Shown one piece after another: positions 49,142 to 58,456 of a stretch of 64,000 nucleotides of DNA. Each line of letters begins with the position of its first letter. Positions within the stretch are counted from its first letter, which is position 1. The DNA lies in contig NZ_FQVK01000007.1 in NCBI RefSeq assembly GCF_900129345.1, forward strand, positions 62,001-126,000, given 5' to 3'. A program made the position numbers and the translations under genes. This DNA comes from Ruegeria intermedia. GTDB taxonomy: Bacteria > Pseudomonadota > Alphaproteobacteria > Rhodobacterales > Rhodobacteraceae. The notes beneath the pieces were generated by a model. It did no database searches, had not been told where the DNA came from, and was given only the letters and a program-made list of their open reading frames with translations.

Positions 49142-49199
49142 GGCAAATTGAACGCAACCGGCTCAGAGTGTCGCGGAAACAACTTGCCGGTGGCCCTTG

Positions 49200-50249
49200 G
49201 TGGAACAGCTGATCGACCAGTTCGGAGAACCGCGGCTCCTGGTGTTTTCGGGGGCCGTGGTCGGCTTGCTTTTCGGCGCGGCTGCCGGCCACTCGCGCTT
49301 TTGTCTGCGCGCCGCGACGGTTGAGGTCGCCGAACGCCGGTTCGGCCCGAAACTGGCGATCTGGCTGGTTGCCTTCAGCGCCGCGCTGGCGCTGGTGCAA
49401 CTGGCGATCGTGACCGGGCACCTGGATGTAAGTTCAGCACGTCAGATCGCCGGAACGGGCAGCCTGTCGGGGGCGGTCTTCGGCGGGTTGATGTTTGGGG
49501 TCGGCATGATACTGGCACGTGGGTGCGCCAGCCGGCTTCTGGTGCTGTCGGCCTCGGGCAACCTGCGGACCATCGTGACCGGTCTGGTGCTGACCCTGAC
49601 GGCACAGGCCGCCTATCGGGGTGTTCTGGCGCCCGCGCGGGAAATGCTGGCCGGGCTCTGGACGGTTCCGGGCGGGCCGGATCGTCTGCTGGCCGAAGCC
49701 TCGTTGCCTCTCGGGCTGGCGGCCGCATCTGCGTTGATTGTCGCGCTGATCTTTGGCCGGATCAGGGGCGCACGCCCGACTGAACTGTTTGCCGCCGCGT
49801 TGGTCGGGGCGGCGGTTTTTCTGGGCTGGATCGTCACCCATGCCATCGCCGCCGCGTCCTTCGAGGTGGTGCAGGTGCAATCCGTGACGTTCACCGGGCC
49901 TTCGGCCGACACGCTGATGGCATTGGTCAACGAACGGAGCCTGCCGATGAGTTTCGGGCTGGGGCTGGTTCCCGGCGTGTTCGTCGGAGCCTTGGGCGTC
50001 GCGCTGCTGAAGGGCGAAGCCAGGATCCAGCGTTTCGGCGCGGATACCCCGATGGAACGCTATCTGGTCGGCGGCGTCCTGATGGGCTTTGGCAGCATGC
50101 TGGCCGGAGGCTGCGCCGTGGGCGCAGGATTGTCCGGCGGGGCCATCCTGGCCCTTACGGCCTGGGTGGCGGTGTTCTGCATGTGGATCGGCGCGGTCGC
50201 CACCCACAGCCTGCTTGATCTGCGCTGGCGGCGCGCGGCCGCGACCTGA
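49200..50249 (+). CDS. YeeE/YedE-family sulfur transporter
   Basis: A 349-residue membrane protein with about ten helices, of the YeeE/YedE (thiosulfate or sulfur-compound importer) family. Conserved glycine/cysteine segments include GHSRFCLRAA, GMILARGCASRLLVL and MLAGGCAVGAGLSG. It is a distant relative of SoxT at 61736. GTG 49200 was chosen, with a TTG one codon earlier as alternative. It converges with the DUF302 gene. Confidence 0.88.
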   Translation: MEQLIDQFGEPRLLVFSGAVVGLLFGAAAGHSRFCLRAATVEVAERRFGPKLAIWLVAFSAALALVQLAIVTGHLDVSSARQIAGTGSLSGAVFGGLMFGVGMILARGCASRLLVLSASGNLRTIVTGLVLTLTAQAAYRGVLAPAREMLAGLWTVPGGPDRLLAEASLPLGLAAASALIVALIFGRIRGARPTELFAAALVGAAVFLGWIVTHAIAAASFEVVQVQSVTFTGPSADTLMALVNERSLPMSFGLGLVPGVFVGALGVALLKGEARIQRFGADTPMERYLVGGVLMGFGSMLAGGCAVGAGLSGGAILALTAWVAVFCMWIGAVATHSLLDLRWRRAAAT

Positions 50250-50328
50250 TCCTTGTTTGGAACCCGACGCAGTGATCGCCTCGCCGCAATGACGGCGCTG
50301 CCAGACCGGAGAACGCCCGCAAGATCCG

Positions 50329-50751
50329 TCAGTTTCCGACGGCCTCGGTGACGATGTCGCCCAGCAGAGTTTGAACCTTCTGCATCGGGCCGTCGGGGTA
50401 CGTGCGGTATCCGATCAGCACCTCTCCGTCGCGTTCGGTGACGAAAATGCCGTAGGGACAGTGCTGAATGTTCATCGGATCGGCCTCCATCACCTCGCGC
50501 GACAGGACCGCCGAGCAGAACAGGAAGATATCAGCGTTGTCGAACACCTTGGCCGAACTTCCGACATCTTCGCCGGTCCGGTTGAGCATTTCGCCGACAT
50601 GGCTGACAAAGTCGATCACCAGCCCCTTGTCCACGATCGCGCTTTCGACGGCAAAGGTCGCATCGTCAAAGCTTCCGTCAAAGGGAAAGACGACCGGATC
50701 CGCCCAGGCCGAACCGGCCGTTACCGTCAACGCCAGGAATGTGTTCTTCAT
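50329..50751 (-). CDS. DUF302-family exported protein at the end of the sox operon
   Basis: A 140-residue protein with a signal peptide (about residues 1-17) and a DUF302-type domain (DGSFDDATFAVESAIVDKGL onward). Two cysteines stand in LFCSAVLS and QHCPYGIFV. It follows soxF by 93 bp on the same strand. The family is found near sulfur oxidation and reduction genes, but its role is not established. Confidence 0.85.
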   Translation of the reverse strand: MKNTFLALTVTAGSAWADPVVFPFDGSFDDATFAVESAIVDKGLVIDFVSHVGEMLNRTGEDVGSSAKVFDNADIFLFCSAVLSREVMEADPMNIQHCPYGIFVTERDGEVLIGYRTYPDGPMQKVQTLLGDIVTEAVGN

Positions 50752-50844
50752 CCTCGTGGTCCTTTCCATTCAAGAGCCACAGCCCGACGGTCTGCGCCGG
50801 CGGACCGCTGGGCGCCCTCCGTTCCCGGACAGCGCCCAGTCACC

Positions 50845-52110
50845 TCACCCAAACATGTCCGAGGTGATGCCAGTGTACCACCCTTCCGACTCCTCGTAGG
50901 TCGCCTTGCGCACATCGGCGCTTTCTCCGGTCTGCGAGATGAACCCGTCGACCTTGGCAATCTTTTCCGGCGTCGCCTCGTAGGTGGCCCCGACCTTGAC
51001 CCCGTCATTGGTGTCAATCAGCGACCAGCAGGTGTTCGAGAACTTGGCCGGGAACACCTTGGACCCGGTCAGCGCCCCGCGCACGGCATTGGCGCAGACC
51101 TTGGCCTGGCTGTTGGCCGAGAACCCTGATTTCGGCATGTCCCCCTGTTGCGAGGCATCGCCCAGAACATGGATGTCCGGATCGGCCTTCGAAGACATGT
51201 CGGCGGCATTCACCGGCGCCCAATTGCCATCGGTCACGCCCGCCAGTTCGGCGATCCGGCCGGCCTTCATCGCGGGGATGACGTTGCAGACATCCACCTT
51301 GGTTTCCTCGCCGTCGATGGTCAGCGTCATCGCGGCCGGGTCCACGCTGACATTGCCGCCGCCGAAGTCCTCTCCGATCCAGTCGATCATGCCCTCGTAA
51401 TGGTTGGCCCACCCTTCCTGGAACAACGCCATCTTCGAGAACTTCGGCTTGGGATCGGCCACGATGATCTTGGCCGTCGGGTTGTTGGCCTTCAGGAAGT
51501 GGGCGACCATGGACACCCGCTCGTACGGTCCCGGCGGGCAGCGATACGGGTTGGGCGGGGCGACCATGGCAAATGTGCCGCCTTCGGGCATTGCCATCAG
51601 CTGCGCTTTCAGCAGCTCGGTCTGCGACCCGGCCTTGTAGGCATGCGGCATGGCGTTCTGCGCCGAGATGTCCCATCCCGGCACCGCGCCATCCACGAAA
51701 TCGATGCCGGGGCTGAGGATCAGCTTGTCATAGGGAAGGCTTCCGCCCCCGGCCAGCGCCACCGTCCTGGCATCACGGTCCACCCCGATGGCCCAGTCAT
51801 GCACCACGTTGACGCCGCCGGCCGCCAGCCCGCCATAGCTGTGGCCGAGGTCTTCCATGTCCTTGAACCCGCCCAGATACAGGTTCGAGAAAAAGCAGGT
51901 ATAGTAGCGGCGCGTCGGTTCGACCAAGGTGACGTCGATGGCACCCTTGCTGTCCTTGGCGATGTAGCGCGCGGCGGTGGCCCCGCCGGCCCCGCCGCCG
52001 ATCACGACGACCCGCGGCTTGCCGTGGCCGTCCGCAAGAACCGCCGGGGCGGCCAACGACGCCGTGACAAGCGCCGTCTTTCCCAGAAATGCGCGTCTGT
52101 CCATCTTCAT
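50845..52110 (-). CDS. soxF: SoxF, flavocytochrome c sulfide dehydrogenase flavoprotein subunit
   Basis: A 421-residue periplasmic flavoprotein with a twin-arginine signal (DRRAFLGKT) and a Rossmann FAD loop VVVIGGGAGG near residue 35. The redox cysteines of this family are seen in NPYRCPPGPYERVS and near NTCWSLI. SoxF has sulfide dehydrogenase activity and enhances the Sox reaction. It pairs in order with SoxE upstream. Confidence 0.95.
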   Translation of the reverse strand: MKMDRRAFLGKTALVTASLAAPAVLADGHGKPRVVVIGGGAGGATAARYIAKDSKGAIDVTLVEPTRRYYTCFFSNLYLGGFKDMEDLGHSYGGLAAGGVNVVHDWAIGVDRDARTVALAGGGSLPYDKLILSPGIDFVDGAVPGWDISAQNAMPHAYKAGSQTELLKAQLMAMPEGGTFAMVAPPNPYRCPPGPYERVSMVAHFLKANNPTAKIIVADPKPKFSKMALFQEGWANHYEGMIDWIGEDFGGGNVSVDPAAMTLTIDGEETKVDVCNVIPAMKAGRIAELAGVTDGNWAPVNAADMSSKADPDIHVLGDASQQGDMPKSGFSANSQAKVCANAVRGALTGSKVFPAKFSNTCWSLIDTNDGVKVGATYEATPEKIAKVDGFISQTGESADVRKATYEESEGWYTGITSDMFG

Positions 52111-52134
52111 TTGCAGTCTCCTCCCTGCAGTGCC

Positions 52135-52845
52135 TCAGTTTTCGAGGCGGTTGAAATACGCCGCGAGCGCGGCGATTTCCTCGTCATTGAGACGCCCGGC
52201 CATCATCTGCATGACCGGATGCTGACGCTGTTTGTTCTTGTATGCGTGCATCGCAATGACAAAGTCTTCTTCAGGCCACAGCACGATCGACGGAATACCG
52301 TCATCGCCCCCATCCTTTTGATGGCAGGTCGTGCATTCGCTGCTCAGGTATTCGCCGTATTCCGGGTCACCCTGGATCGCCAGGATCGCCGGGTCCAGGT
52401 CATGATCGGTGGCCGTGGCCGTGGGGTCGGCTTCGGGGATGTTCGCCGGATCGTCCGAAAACAGCCGGAGATAGGCGATCACGTCTTGACGGTCCTTGGC
52501 ATCCTTGATCCCCCGAAAACTCATGCGCGTTCCCGAAGCATAGGACCGTGGATTTTCCAAAAACGCATCCAGCGTATCGGCGTGCCATTCCAGCCCGCTC
52601 GCCCCGGCGCGCCGGAAGCTTTTGGAATACTTGAACCCCTCGATACCAGCCGCCGGCCGGCCGAACAACTCGTTCAGATGCGGGCCAATCCGGTTCTTTG
52701 CCCCGTCGCCCACCTGATGACATCCCTTGCACTGGTCGAACACCACCTTGCCGGCCTCGGCATCACCCAGAACATCGGCAGCCACGGCGGTTGAGACCAC
52801 CGTGGCACACGCCAAAAGGACTACTCTCAGCACCCGTTGCATCAT
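52135..52845 (-). CDS. soxE: SoxE, diheme cytochrome c
   Basis: A 236-residue periplasmic diheme cytochrome: CKGCH at 39-43 and CTTCH near residue 172. The first domain closely matches the C-terminal heme domain of SoxD (shared GDGAKN..GPHLN..GR), suggesting duplication. Probably the electron acceptor of SoxF. Its ATG directly follows the soxD stop codon. Confidence 0.93.
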   Translation of the reverse strand: MMQRVLRVVLLACATVVSTAVAADVLGDAEAGKVVFDQCKGCHQVGDGAKNRIGPHLNELFGRPAAGIEGFKYSKSFRRAGASGLEWHADTLDAFLENPRSYASGTRMSFRGIKDAKDRQDVIAYLRLFSDDPANIPEADPTATATDHDLDPAILAIQGDPEYGEYLSSECTTCHQKDGGDDGIPSIVLWPEEDFVIAMHAYKNKQRQHPVMQMMAGRLNDEEIAALAAYFNRLEN

Positions 52846-54114
52846 CTACTCGCCGAATGTCGCAAGATAGGCATTGAGCGCCGCGCGGTCCTGTTCCTTC
52901 TTCAGCCCGGCAAAACTCATCTTGGTACCCGTCATGTAGGCTTTCGGCTTAGCAAGGAACGCGTCCAGCGCGGCCTGGTCCCAGATCCGGCCTTCTTCGT
53001 TGGCTTGCTTGAAAACCGACGAGTAGCCGAACCCGTCAACCGACCCGATGGTACGCCCGATCAGACCGTTCAGGTGCGGGCCGGTCTTGTTCTTGGCACC
53101 GTCCCCTACCTGGTGGCAGGCCGAGCACTTCTTGAACACCTTCTTGCCGGCGGCGATCAGTTCGGCATCACCGGCGTCGGCCGCATCCGCGGAAGCGACT
53201 TCTTCCGCCGTCGCGTTGGCCGCCGTGAATGTGGGCGTTTCAGAGGTGTCGGCGGAGTTCATGACCGAGTCGCCGCCATGGTCCGGCGTCACATCCAGGA
53301 AAGTCGCGCGCTTGGTAATCTCGACACTGTCCTTGCAGTTTTCCATGCAGGGTTCGGTACGCCATTCCGCATATTCCCGCTGCGGCCGGTCGTCGATCAC
53401 GAACCCGTCCCGGTTGGGCATCTCGAACGTCGCCAGATTGTCCTGGTTCAGCTCGAACTCGTCATCGACCAGATCGTTGGAATACAGAATGTAGGCCACG
53501 ATCGCATAGGTCTCGTCTGCGCTGAGCGTTCCGGCCTCGCCAAAGGGCATCGACCGATGCACATAGTCCCAGACCGTGGTCAGGTAGGGCCAGTATGACC
53601 CGACCGTCTTGACCGGGTCTTCGTCGGCCAGCGTGCCGAACCCGCCGGCCAGAACCGGCCAGTTGTCCACGCCTTCGGCAAAGTCGCCATGGCAGGCCGC
53701 GCATTTTTCGGCGAAAACTTCCTCGCCGGTGGACACATCGCCCGACCCCTCGGGCAGGCCGCGCCCGTCGGGCAACACGTCCACGTCCCAGGCCGCGATC
53801 TCTTCGGGCAGGGCCGGACGGCCCAGGCCGAAGGCGCCCTCATGCGCCGCGACGGGCTCGCCCCCGGCAACCGTGTTGCCGGCCTTGCTTTCCAACTCGG
53901 CCAGACGGGTCTCGAGCTCGGCCAGCCGGGCCGCGCTGGCTTCGGCCTCGGTCAGCGCCGCGGCCTTTTGCGCCTCGACCTGTGCGAGACGCGTCTGCAG
54001 CGTCTCGATCTGGCTGTCGCCGTATCCGCGGTTCGCGACTGCAACCGCGACACTGCACACCAGGGCGATCCCGCCGAAAACGGGAAGATAGATGCCACTA
54101 AGAGACTTCGACAT
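52846..54114 (-). CDS. soxD: SoxD, diheme cytochrome of sulfane dehydrogenase SoxCD
   Basis: A 422-residue diheme cytochrome c. A signal anchor at about residues 7-28 is followed by a heptad coiled coil (about 34-77), then heme domains with CAACH (near 140) and CSACH (near 345). SoxCD removes six electrons from SoxY-bound sulfane sulfur. ATG 54114 lies 17 bp inside the end of soxC. The long coiled coil is a notable N-terminal element. Confidence 0.95.
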   Translation of the reverse strand: MSKSLSGIYLPVFGGIALVCSVAVAVANRGYGDSQIETLQTRLAQVEAQKAAALTEAEASAARLAELETRLAELESKAGNTVAGGEPVAAHEGAFGLGRPALPEEIAAWDVDVLPDGRGLPEGSGDVSTGEEVFAEKCAACHGDFAEGVDNWPVLAGGFGTLADEDPVKTVGSYWPYLTTVWDYVHRSMPFGEAGTLSADETYAIVAYILYSNDLVDDEFELNQDNLATFEMPNRDGFVIDDRPQREYAEWRTEPCMENCKDSVEITKRATFLDVTPDHGGDSVMNSADTSETPTFTAANATAEEVASADAADAGDAELIAAGKKVFKKCSACHQVGDGAKNKTGPHLNGLIGRTIGSVDGFGYSSVFKQANEEGRIWDQAALDAFLAKPKAYMTGTKMSFAGLKKEQDRAALNAYLATFGE

Positions 54115-55369
54115 TTTCGGCGATCCCTTCTGCGTTGACGTACCAGGTCTGGATACAGTTGTTGTGATAAACCGAGTTTTCGCCGCGCTTCTCGCGCAGT
54201 TGGTCCTTGGTCGGCTGGACATAGCCGGTTTCGTCCATCGCGCGGCTCTGCAGCAGCATCGGAGAACCGTCCCACTCGGTATCCAGATAGAAACGGGTCA
54301 GCGCCTTGGTATCCAGCTGCTTGCCCAGGCGCGCGGTCTCCCAGGTGATGCCACCATCCTTCGAGACATCGACCCGCGTGATGCGTCCGTGACCGGACCA
54401 CGCCAGGCCGGAAATCACCAGCGGCCCCTTGCCGTGCCTGATCGGCATCTGCGGGCTGGGCGAGGTGATGACCGATTTCGCATCCATCACCCAGGTCCAT
54501 TTCCGGGCGGTGCCATCGGCGTAGACATCCGTGTATTTCGACGTCTCCTCGCGGCTTTCCACGGCGGCATCCGTCACTTCGATCCGGCGCAGCCACTTGA
54601 CCCACATGTTGCCCTCCCAGCCCGGAACCACCAGCCGGACCGGATAGCCATGCTCCATCCGCAGCGCCTCGCCATTGGCCTTGAAGGCGACGAGGACGTC
54701 GTCCAGCGCCTTCTCCATCGGGATCGAACGGCCATTCGACGAGGCGTCGGCGCCCTCGACATAGACCCATTTGTCCGACAGGTCTCCGGCGGCGTCCAAG
54801 CCGGCCTCTTGCAGCAGGACGCGCAGCGGGACACCGGCATATTCCATGTTGTGGATCATGCCATGGGTGAACTGGACGCCGTTCAGCTGCGCCCCGGCCC
54901 ATTCCATGCCCGTATTGGCCGCGCATTCGCAGAAATAGACGTGGTTTTCCCGCGGGAACCGCTCGAGGTCGTCATAGGTGAAGACCAGCGGCCGATCGAC
55001 CAAGCCGTTGATCATCAGGCGGTAATCCTGCTTGCTCAACTCGATCGCGCCGGAATGGTGCCGCTCGAAGGCGCAGCCCTGAGGCGTAATGGTGCCGTCC
55101 AGCGCATGGATCGGCGTGAAGTTGATCGACGAGATCGGCGAGGCGGTCAGCCATTCAACGTTGCGCCGCACGACGTCGCTTTCAAAGCGGATCGGCAGAC
55201 CATAAGGCGTTTCATCGACACCGGCGCCGGTGTACGAAGCCCAATCCTGCAATTCGGTGATCAGCGGGTCCGCCTCCTGCGCCGCGACCGACCCCGCGAC
55301 CGATCCTGCGGCGATCGCGGCGCCGCCTCGCAGAAAGGCGCGGCGGGAAGGCTTGAACATATCATCCAT
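54098..55369 (-). CDS. soxC: SoxC, molybdenum subunit of sulfane dehydrogenase
   Basis: A 423-residue sulfite-oxidase-family molybdoprotein with a twin-arginine signal (SRRAFLRGG). The molybdenum-ligand cysteine is in FCECAANTG (Cys149 most likely). The C-terminal dimerisation domain follows. Acts with SoxD. A start at 55360 (fourth codon) is also possible. Confidence 0.96.
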   Translation of the reverse strand: MDDMFKPSRRAFLRGGAAIAAGSVAGSVAAQEADPLITELQDWASYTGAGVDETPYGLPIRFESDVVRRNVEWLTASPISSINFTPIHALDGTITPQGCAFERHHSGAIELSKQDYRLMINGLVDRPLVFTYDDLERFPRENHVYFCECAANTGMEWAGAQLNGVQFTHGMIHNMEYAGVPLRVLLQEAGLDAAGDLSDKWVYVEGADASSNGRSIPMEKALDDVLVAFKANGEALRMEHGYPVRLVVPGWEGNMWVKWLRRIEVTDAAVESREETSKYTDVYADGTARKWTWVMDAKSVITSPSPQMPIRHGKGPLVISGLAWSGHGRITRVDVSKDGGITWETARLGKQLDTKALTRFYLDTEWDGSPMLLQSRAMDETGYVQPTKDQLREKRGENSVYHNNCIQTWYVNAEGIAENVEVS

Positions 55370-55391
55370 GTCTCAAGTTCTCCAGGTAGTG

Positions 55392-57089
55392 TCAGACGCC
55401 CACGACGTCGACGTTGGTATTTTCCTGAACCGTGACGGTTCCAAGCTTGCGGATATGGCTTTCGACCACGTCCCAGATCTGCGGCCCCTCGGTGCCTTCA
55501 TTGACCGAGGCCCAGCCCGCCACGACATAATTTCTGGATGCGTCGATCGGCTCGCCGGTCTTCAGCAGGGTCATGTTCGAGATCCGCTCGCCCTGCGGCT
55601 TGGACACGTCGATCCGGTACCCAAGCCCACCGGTGCGCACCATGTCGCCGCCCTGCTGATAATAGGGGTCGGGGTTGAAGATGTTGTCGGCCACGTCTTC
55701 CAGAACCACCTTCAGGAATTCGCCGGTCATCTCGGTCCGGTAGGCCTGGCCGTAGGTCATCGAAGTCACGCCGAAGATGTCCTCGCGGGTGATGTCCTGC
55801 CCCGGTATCAGCGACGGCCCCCAGCGTACGCCGGGGCTGAGCGCGATTTCCGCTTCGCGCTCGCTCAGCAGCGCGTCGCAGATCAGGTCATCCCAGGTGC
55901 CGTTGAAATTGCCCCGGCGGTACAAAAGGCTGTCGGTCTGGCCGATCACCTCGGACATCTCGTCCAGATAGGGCGCGCGCTGTTCGTCGATCAGGGCTGC
56001 AACCTCGGGGTCGGGCGCGATCACGTCCGAGAAGATCGGGATCAGCTTGGTGCGATAGCCCATCATCCGGCCATCGCGGATGTCCAGATCCACCCGGCTG
56101 ACGAATTTGCCGTTCGACCCCGACGCCACGATGATCGTTTCCCCCACCAGCACCGGCTCGGGCAGGGCGTCATGGGTATGGCCCGACAGGATCACATCGA
56201 TCCCCGGCACCACGCTGGCCATCTTCTTGTCGACGTCAAAGCCGTTGTGGCTGAGAACCACGACGCATTCCGCACCGGCGGCGCGCACCTCTTCGACCAT
56301 CTGCGCCATGTGTTCGTCGCGGATGCCGAACGCGTATTCGGGGAACATCCAGCCGGGATTGGCGATCGGCATGTACGGGAAGGCCTGGCCGATCACGGCG
56401 ATCTTGGTGCCGCCCCGCTCGAACATCTGATAGGGCGGGAACAGCTCGGCCGGTTCGTCCCATTCCGCATCGAAGATGTTCTGGCCAAGGGCGGCAAAAG
56501 GCAGCTGTTCGACCAGTTCGGCCACGCGGTCGCTGCCCAGGGTGAATTCCCAGTGGAAGGTCATCGCATCCGGCCGCAAGGCGTTCATGACGTTGACCAT
56601 GTCCTGGCCTTGGGTCTTCAGGCAGGTGTAGGACCCGTGCCAGGTGTCGCCCCCGTCCAGCAGGATCGCATCGGGACGGTCGGCGCGAATGGCGTTGATC
56701 ACGGTCGCCACGCGGTCCAGCCCGCCAACCCGGCCATAGGCCTTGGCCAGCGCGGCAAAATCGTCGGACGTCAGGGCATAGTGACTGGGGCTGCCATCCG
56801 CGATCCCGTAGAGCCTGCGGAAATCGGCCCCCGTGACATGCGGCACGACGCCTTTGTTGGCCCCTACCCCGATATTGACCGACGGCTCGCGGAAATAGAT
56901 CGGCTTGAGCTGTGCGTGAATGTCGGTGATATGGATCAGCGACACATTGCCGAAGGTTTCGAACTCCAGCAATTGGCCCTGGGTCAAGGACTGCTGCGCG
57001 GCCAGCCGGGCCCAGTTGCCGAAGCCGGATGCGCCCACCAGCGCCGAGGCTGCCATGGAAACCTGCAGAAAGTCACGTCTTGAGATCAT
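55392..57089 (-). CDS. soxB: SoxB, manganese sulfate thiohydrolase
   Basis: A 565-residue periplasmic enzyme that hydrolyses the sulfate group from SoxY-bound thiosulfonate. Twin-arginine signal (ISRRDFLQ). Metallophosphatase-type ligands are visible: HITDIHAQ, DGGDTWHGS, HWEFTLG, LSHNGFD and SGHTHDALP. It begins the soxBCDEF half of the cluster. Confidence 0.97.
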   Translation of the reverse strand: MISRRDFLQVSMAASALVGASGFGNWARLAAQQSLTQGQLLEFETFGNVSLIHITDIHAQLKPIYFREPSVNIGVGANKGVVPHVTGADFRRLYGIADGSPSHYALTSDDFAALAKAYGRVGGLDRVATVINAIRADRPDAILLDGGDTWHGSYTCLKTQGQDMVNVMNALRPDAMTFHWEFTLGSDRVAELVEQLPFAALGQNIFDAEWDEPAELFPPYQMFERGGTKIAVIGQAFPYMPIANPGWMFPEYAFGIRDEHMAQMVEEVRAAGAECVVVLSHNGFDVDKKMASVVPGIDVILSGHTHDALPEPVLVGETIIVASGSNGKFVSRVDLDIRDGRMMGYRTKLIPIFSDVIAPDPEVAALIDEQRAPYLDEMSEVIGQTDSLLYRRGNFNGTWDDLICDALLSEREAEIALSPGVRWGPSLIPGQDITREDIFGVTSMTYGQAYRTEMTGEFLKVVLEDVADNIFNPDPYYQQGGDMVRTGGLGYRIDVSKPQGERISNMTLLKTGEPIDASRNYVVAGWASVNEGTEGPQIWDVVESHIRKLGTVTVQENTNVDVVGV

Positions 57090-57109
57090 CTGTTGCGCCC
57101 TTGATTCAC

Positions 57110-57125
57110 ATTTAAATTAGTGAAT
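57110..57125 (-). promoter_or_regulatory. Degenerate SoxR-type half-palindrome before soxB
   Basis: ATTTAAATTAGTGAAT has one mismatch to ATTC-N8-GAAT and lies 21 to 36 bp upstream of soxB. The region also contains ATTCAC and GTGAAT arms spaced by 10. Weak candidate. Confidence 0.3.
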
Positions 57126-57141
57126 ATTTCAGGAAAGAAAT

Positions 57142-57168
57142 ACCCGCACCAGACGATCCGGTGCGGGT
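57142..57168 (-). terminator. Stem-loop between soxA and soxB
   Basis: ACCCGCACC (57142-57150) pairs with GGTGCGGGT (57160-57168), a 9-bp stem, on the minus strand followed by ATTTCTTTCC. It stands just after the soxA stop, so it may end or reduce transcription before soxB. Confidence 0.6.
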
Positions 57169-57174
57169 GTTCGG

Positions 57175-58020
57175 TTACTGGCGGACCGCCGGGGTTTCGA
57201 CCGACAGACCATTTCCGCGCGAAGCCACGTACAGTTCGAGGGCTCGGAATTCGTCCGACCCTTCGGCAAAGGTTTCGGCCCGCGTATCGCGGATGCAGCC
57301 GCGGAACCGGTTGTGGCGCGAGATCAGCTTGGCCTGTTTCAGACGATAGGTCGGAAAGCCATTGATCATGCCCTGGCTCAGGTGGTCGGCCCGGATCATG
57401 TTGCCGTAATTCTCTTCGTGGCAATTGGCGCAGCTCAGTTCCAACTGGCCATACCGGGTATAATACATCTCCTTGCCCTGCTCCCAGTAGGGCGCAGCGG
57501 GTCCGTCAATGGCCACGTTCATCGGCATGCCGCGCGACTGCAGGCCGATCAGCGCCACCATGCCCTGCATGTCGGCACCCGACCATTTCCAGGCGTCGGC
57601 CTCCATGCGCTCGGTCCGGCATTCGTTGATCAGGTCTTCCATCACCACCAGCTTGCCGGTTTCGGGGTCAACCTTGGGCATCTGCGCGGTCAGCCCGGCA
57701 AAGCTTTCGACCCCGTCATGGCATGAGGCACAGCTTTTTCCGGCGGCTCCGTCCACGGTTTCATAAACATCGGCAGCCTGATCCACGAAAATCATGGCCG
57801 GATTGTCGAAATCGTCGATCTGCAGCGCCTGCGTCTCGTCGGTGCGGAAATGCCAGCCGGAATAGATCGTGTCCAGGTTTTCCAGATGCTCGGGCGCCTT
57901 GGCGACCGAGATCATCTCGATCTCGCCGTTGATGATCAGCTTGTCGTCATCCGGGTCCGCCATGACCGCAGCCGGCATGGCCATCATCGCAATGGCAGCC
58001 GTCAAAGCCTTGAAATTCAT
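57175..58020 (-). CDS. soxA: SoxA, diheme cytochrome of SoxAX
   Basis: A 281-residue periplasmic cytochrome with a signal peptide ending near VMADP (residue 22). CASCH is at 97-101, CANCH at 197-201, and the C-terminal Cys242 (FRGCIRD) is the active-site cysteine-persulfide ligand. SoxAX joins thiosulfate to SoxYZ. GGGAGG precedes the ATG. Confidence 0.97.
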   Translation of the reverse strand: MNFKALTAAIAMMAMPAAVMADPDDDKLIINGEIEMISVAKAPEHLENLDTIYSGWHFRTDETQALQIDDFDNPAMIFVDQAADVYETVDGAAGKSCASCHDGVESFAGLTAQMPKVDPETGKLVVMEDLINECRTERMEADAWKWSGADMQGMVALIGLQSRGMPMNVAIDGPAAPYWEQGKEMYYTRYGQLELSCANCHEENYGNMIRADHLSQGMINGFPTYRLKQAKLISRHNRFRGCIRDTRAETFAEGSDEFRALELYVASRGNGLSVETPAVRQ

Positions 58021-58089
58021 TCGGTTTCCTCCCTTGGTCGATCGGCGCCCTGAACCGCCTGGGCGCCGGTCTGCCGAATTGCCGAGCCG

Positions 58090-58419
58090 TCAGGCGACCT
58101 CGATCTTTTTCTTGGTGTCGTAGACCGACCCGTCATCGTCATACCATGTGAAGACGAACTCTCCCGCCTCGGGCACGGTGGCCTCGAACTGGAAATACGG
58201 GTTGGTCGAAATCGCGGGTTCAAGAGTCACATCGATGACCATCTGGCCGTTGAATTCGCAGGTAAAGCGGTTGATGATCGAACGCGGAATGACATTGCCT
58301 TCCTTGTCCTTGCGCTGACCGCTTTCCATCTTGTGACTGATCAGGCTCTTGATCGTCACCGCCTCGCCGGCCGTTGCCGTTTTGGGGACCTTGACGCGGG
58401 GTTTCACTCCGGATGCCAT
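58090..58419 (-). CDS. soxZ: SoxZ, sulfur-carrier partner of SoxY
   Basis: A 109-residue protein without a signal peptide, which forms the SoxYZ complex exported with SoxY. Typical SoxZ features: KPRVKVPKTATAGE start and FTWYDDDGSVYDTKK near the end. AGGAGA precedes the ATG. Confidence 0.96.
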   Translation of the reverse strand: MASGVKPRVKVPKTATAGEAVTIKSLISHKMESGQRKDKEGNVIPRSIINRFTCEFNGQMVIDVTLEPAISTNPYFQFEATVPEAGEFVFTWYDDDGSVYDTKKKIEVA

Positions 58420-58456
58420 GGGGTTTCTCCTGTTGTTCCAAGGGGCGCGCGGGCGA

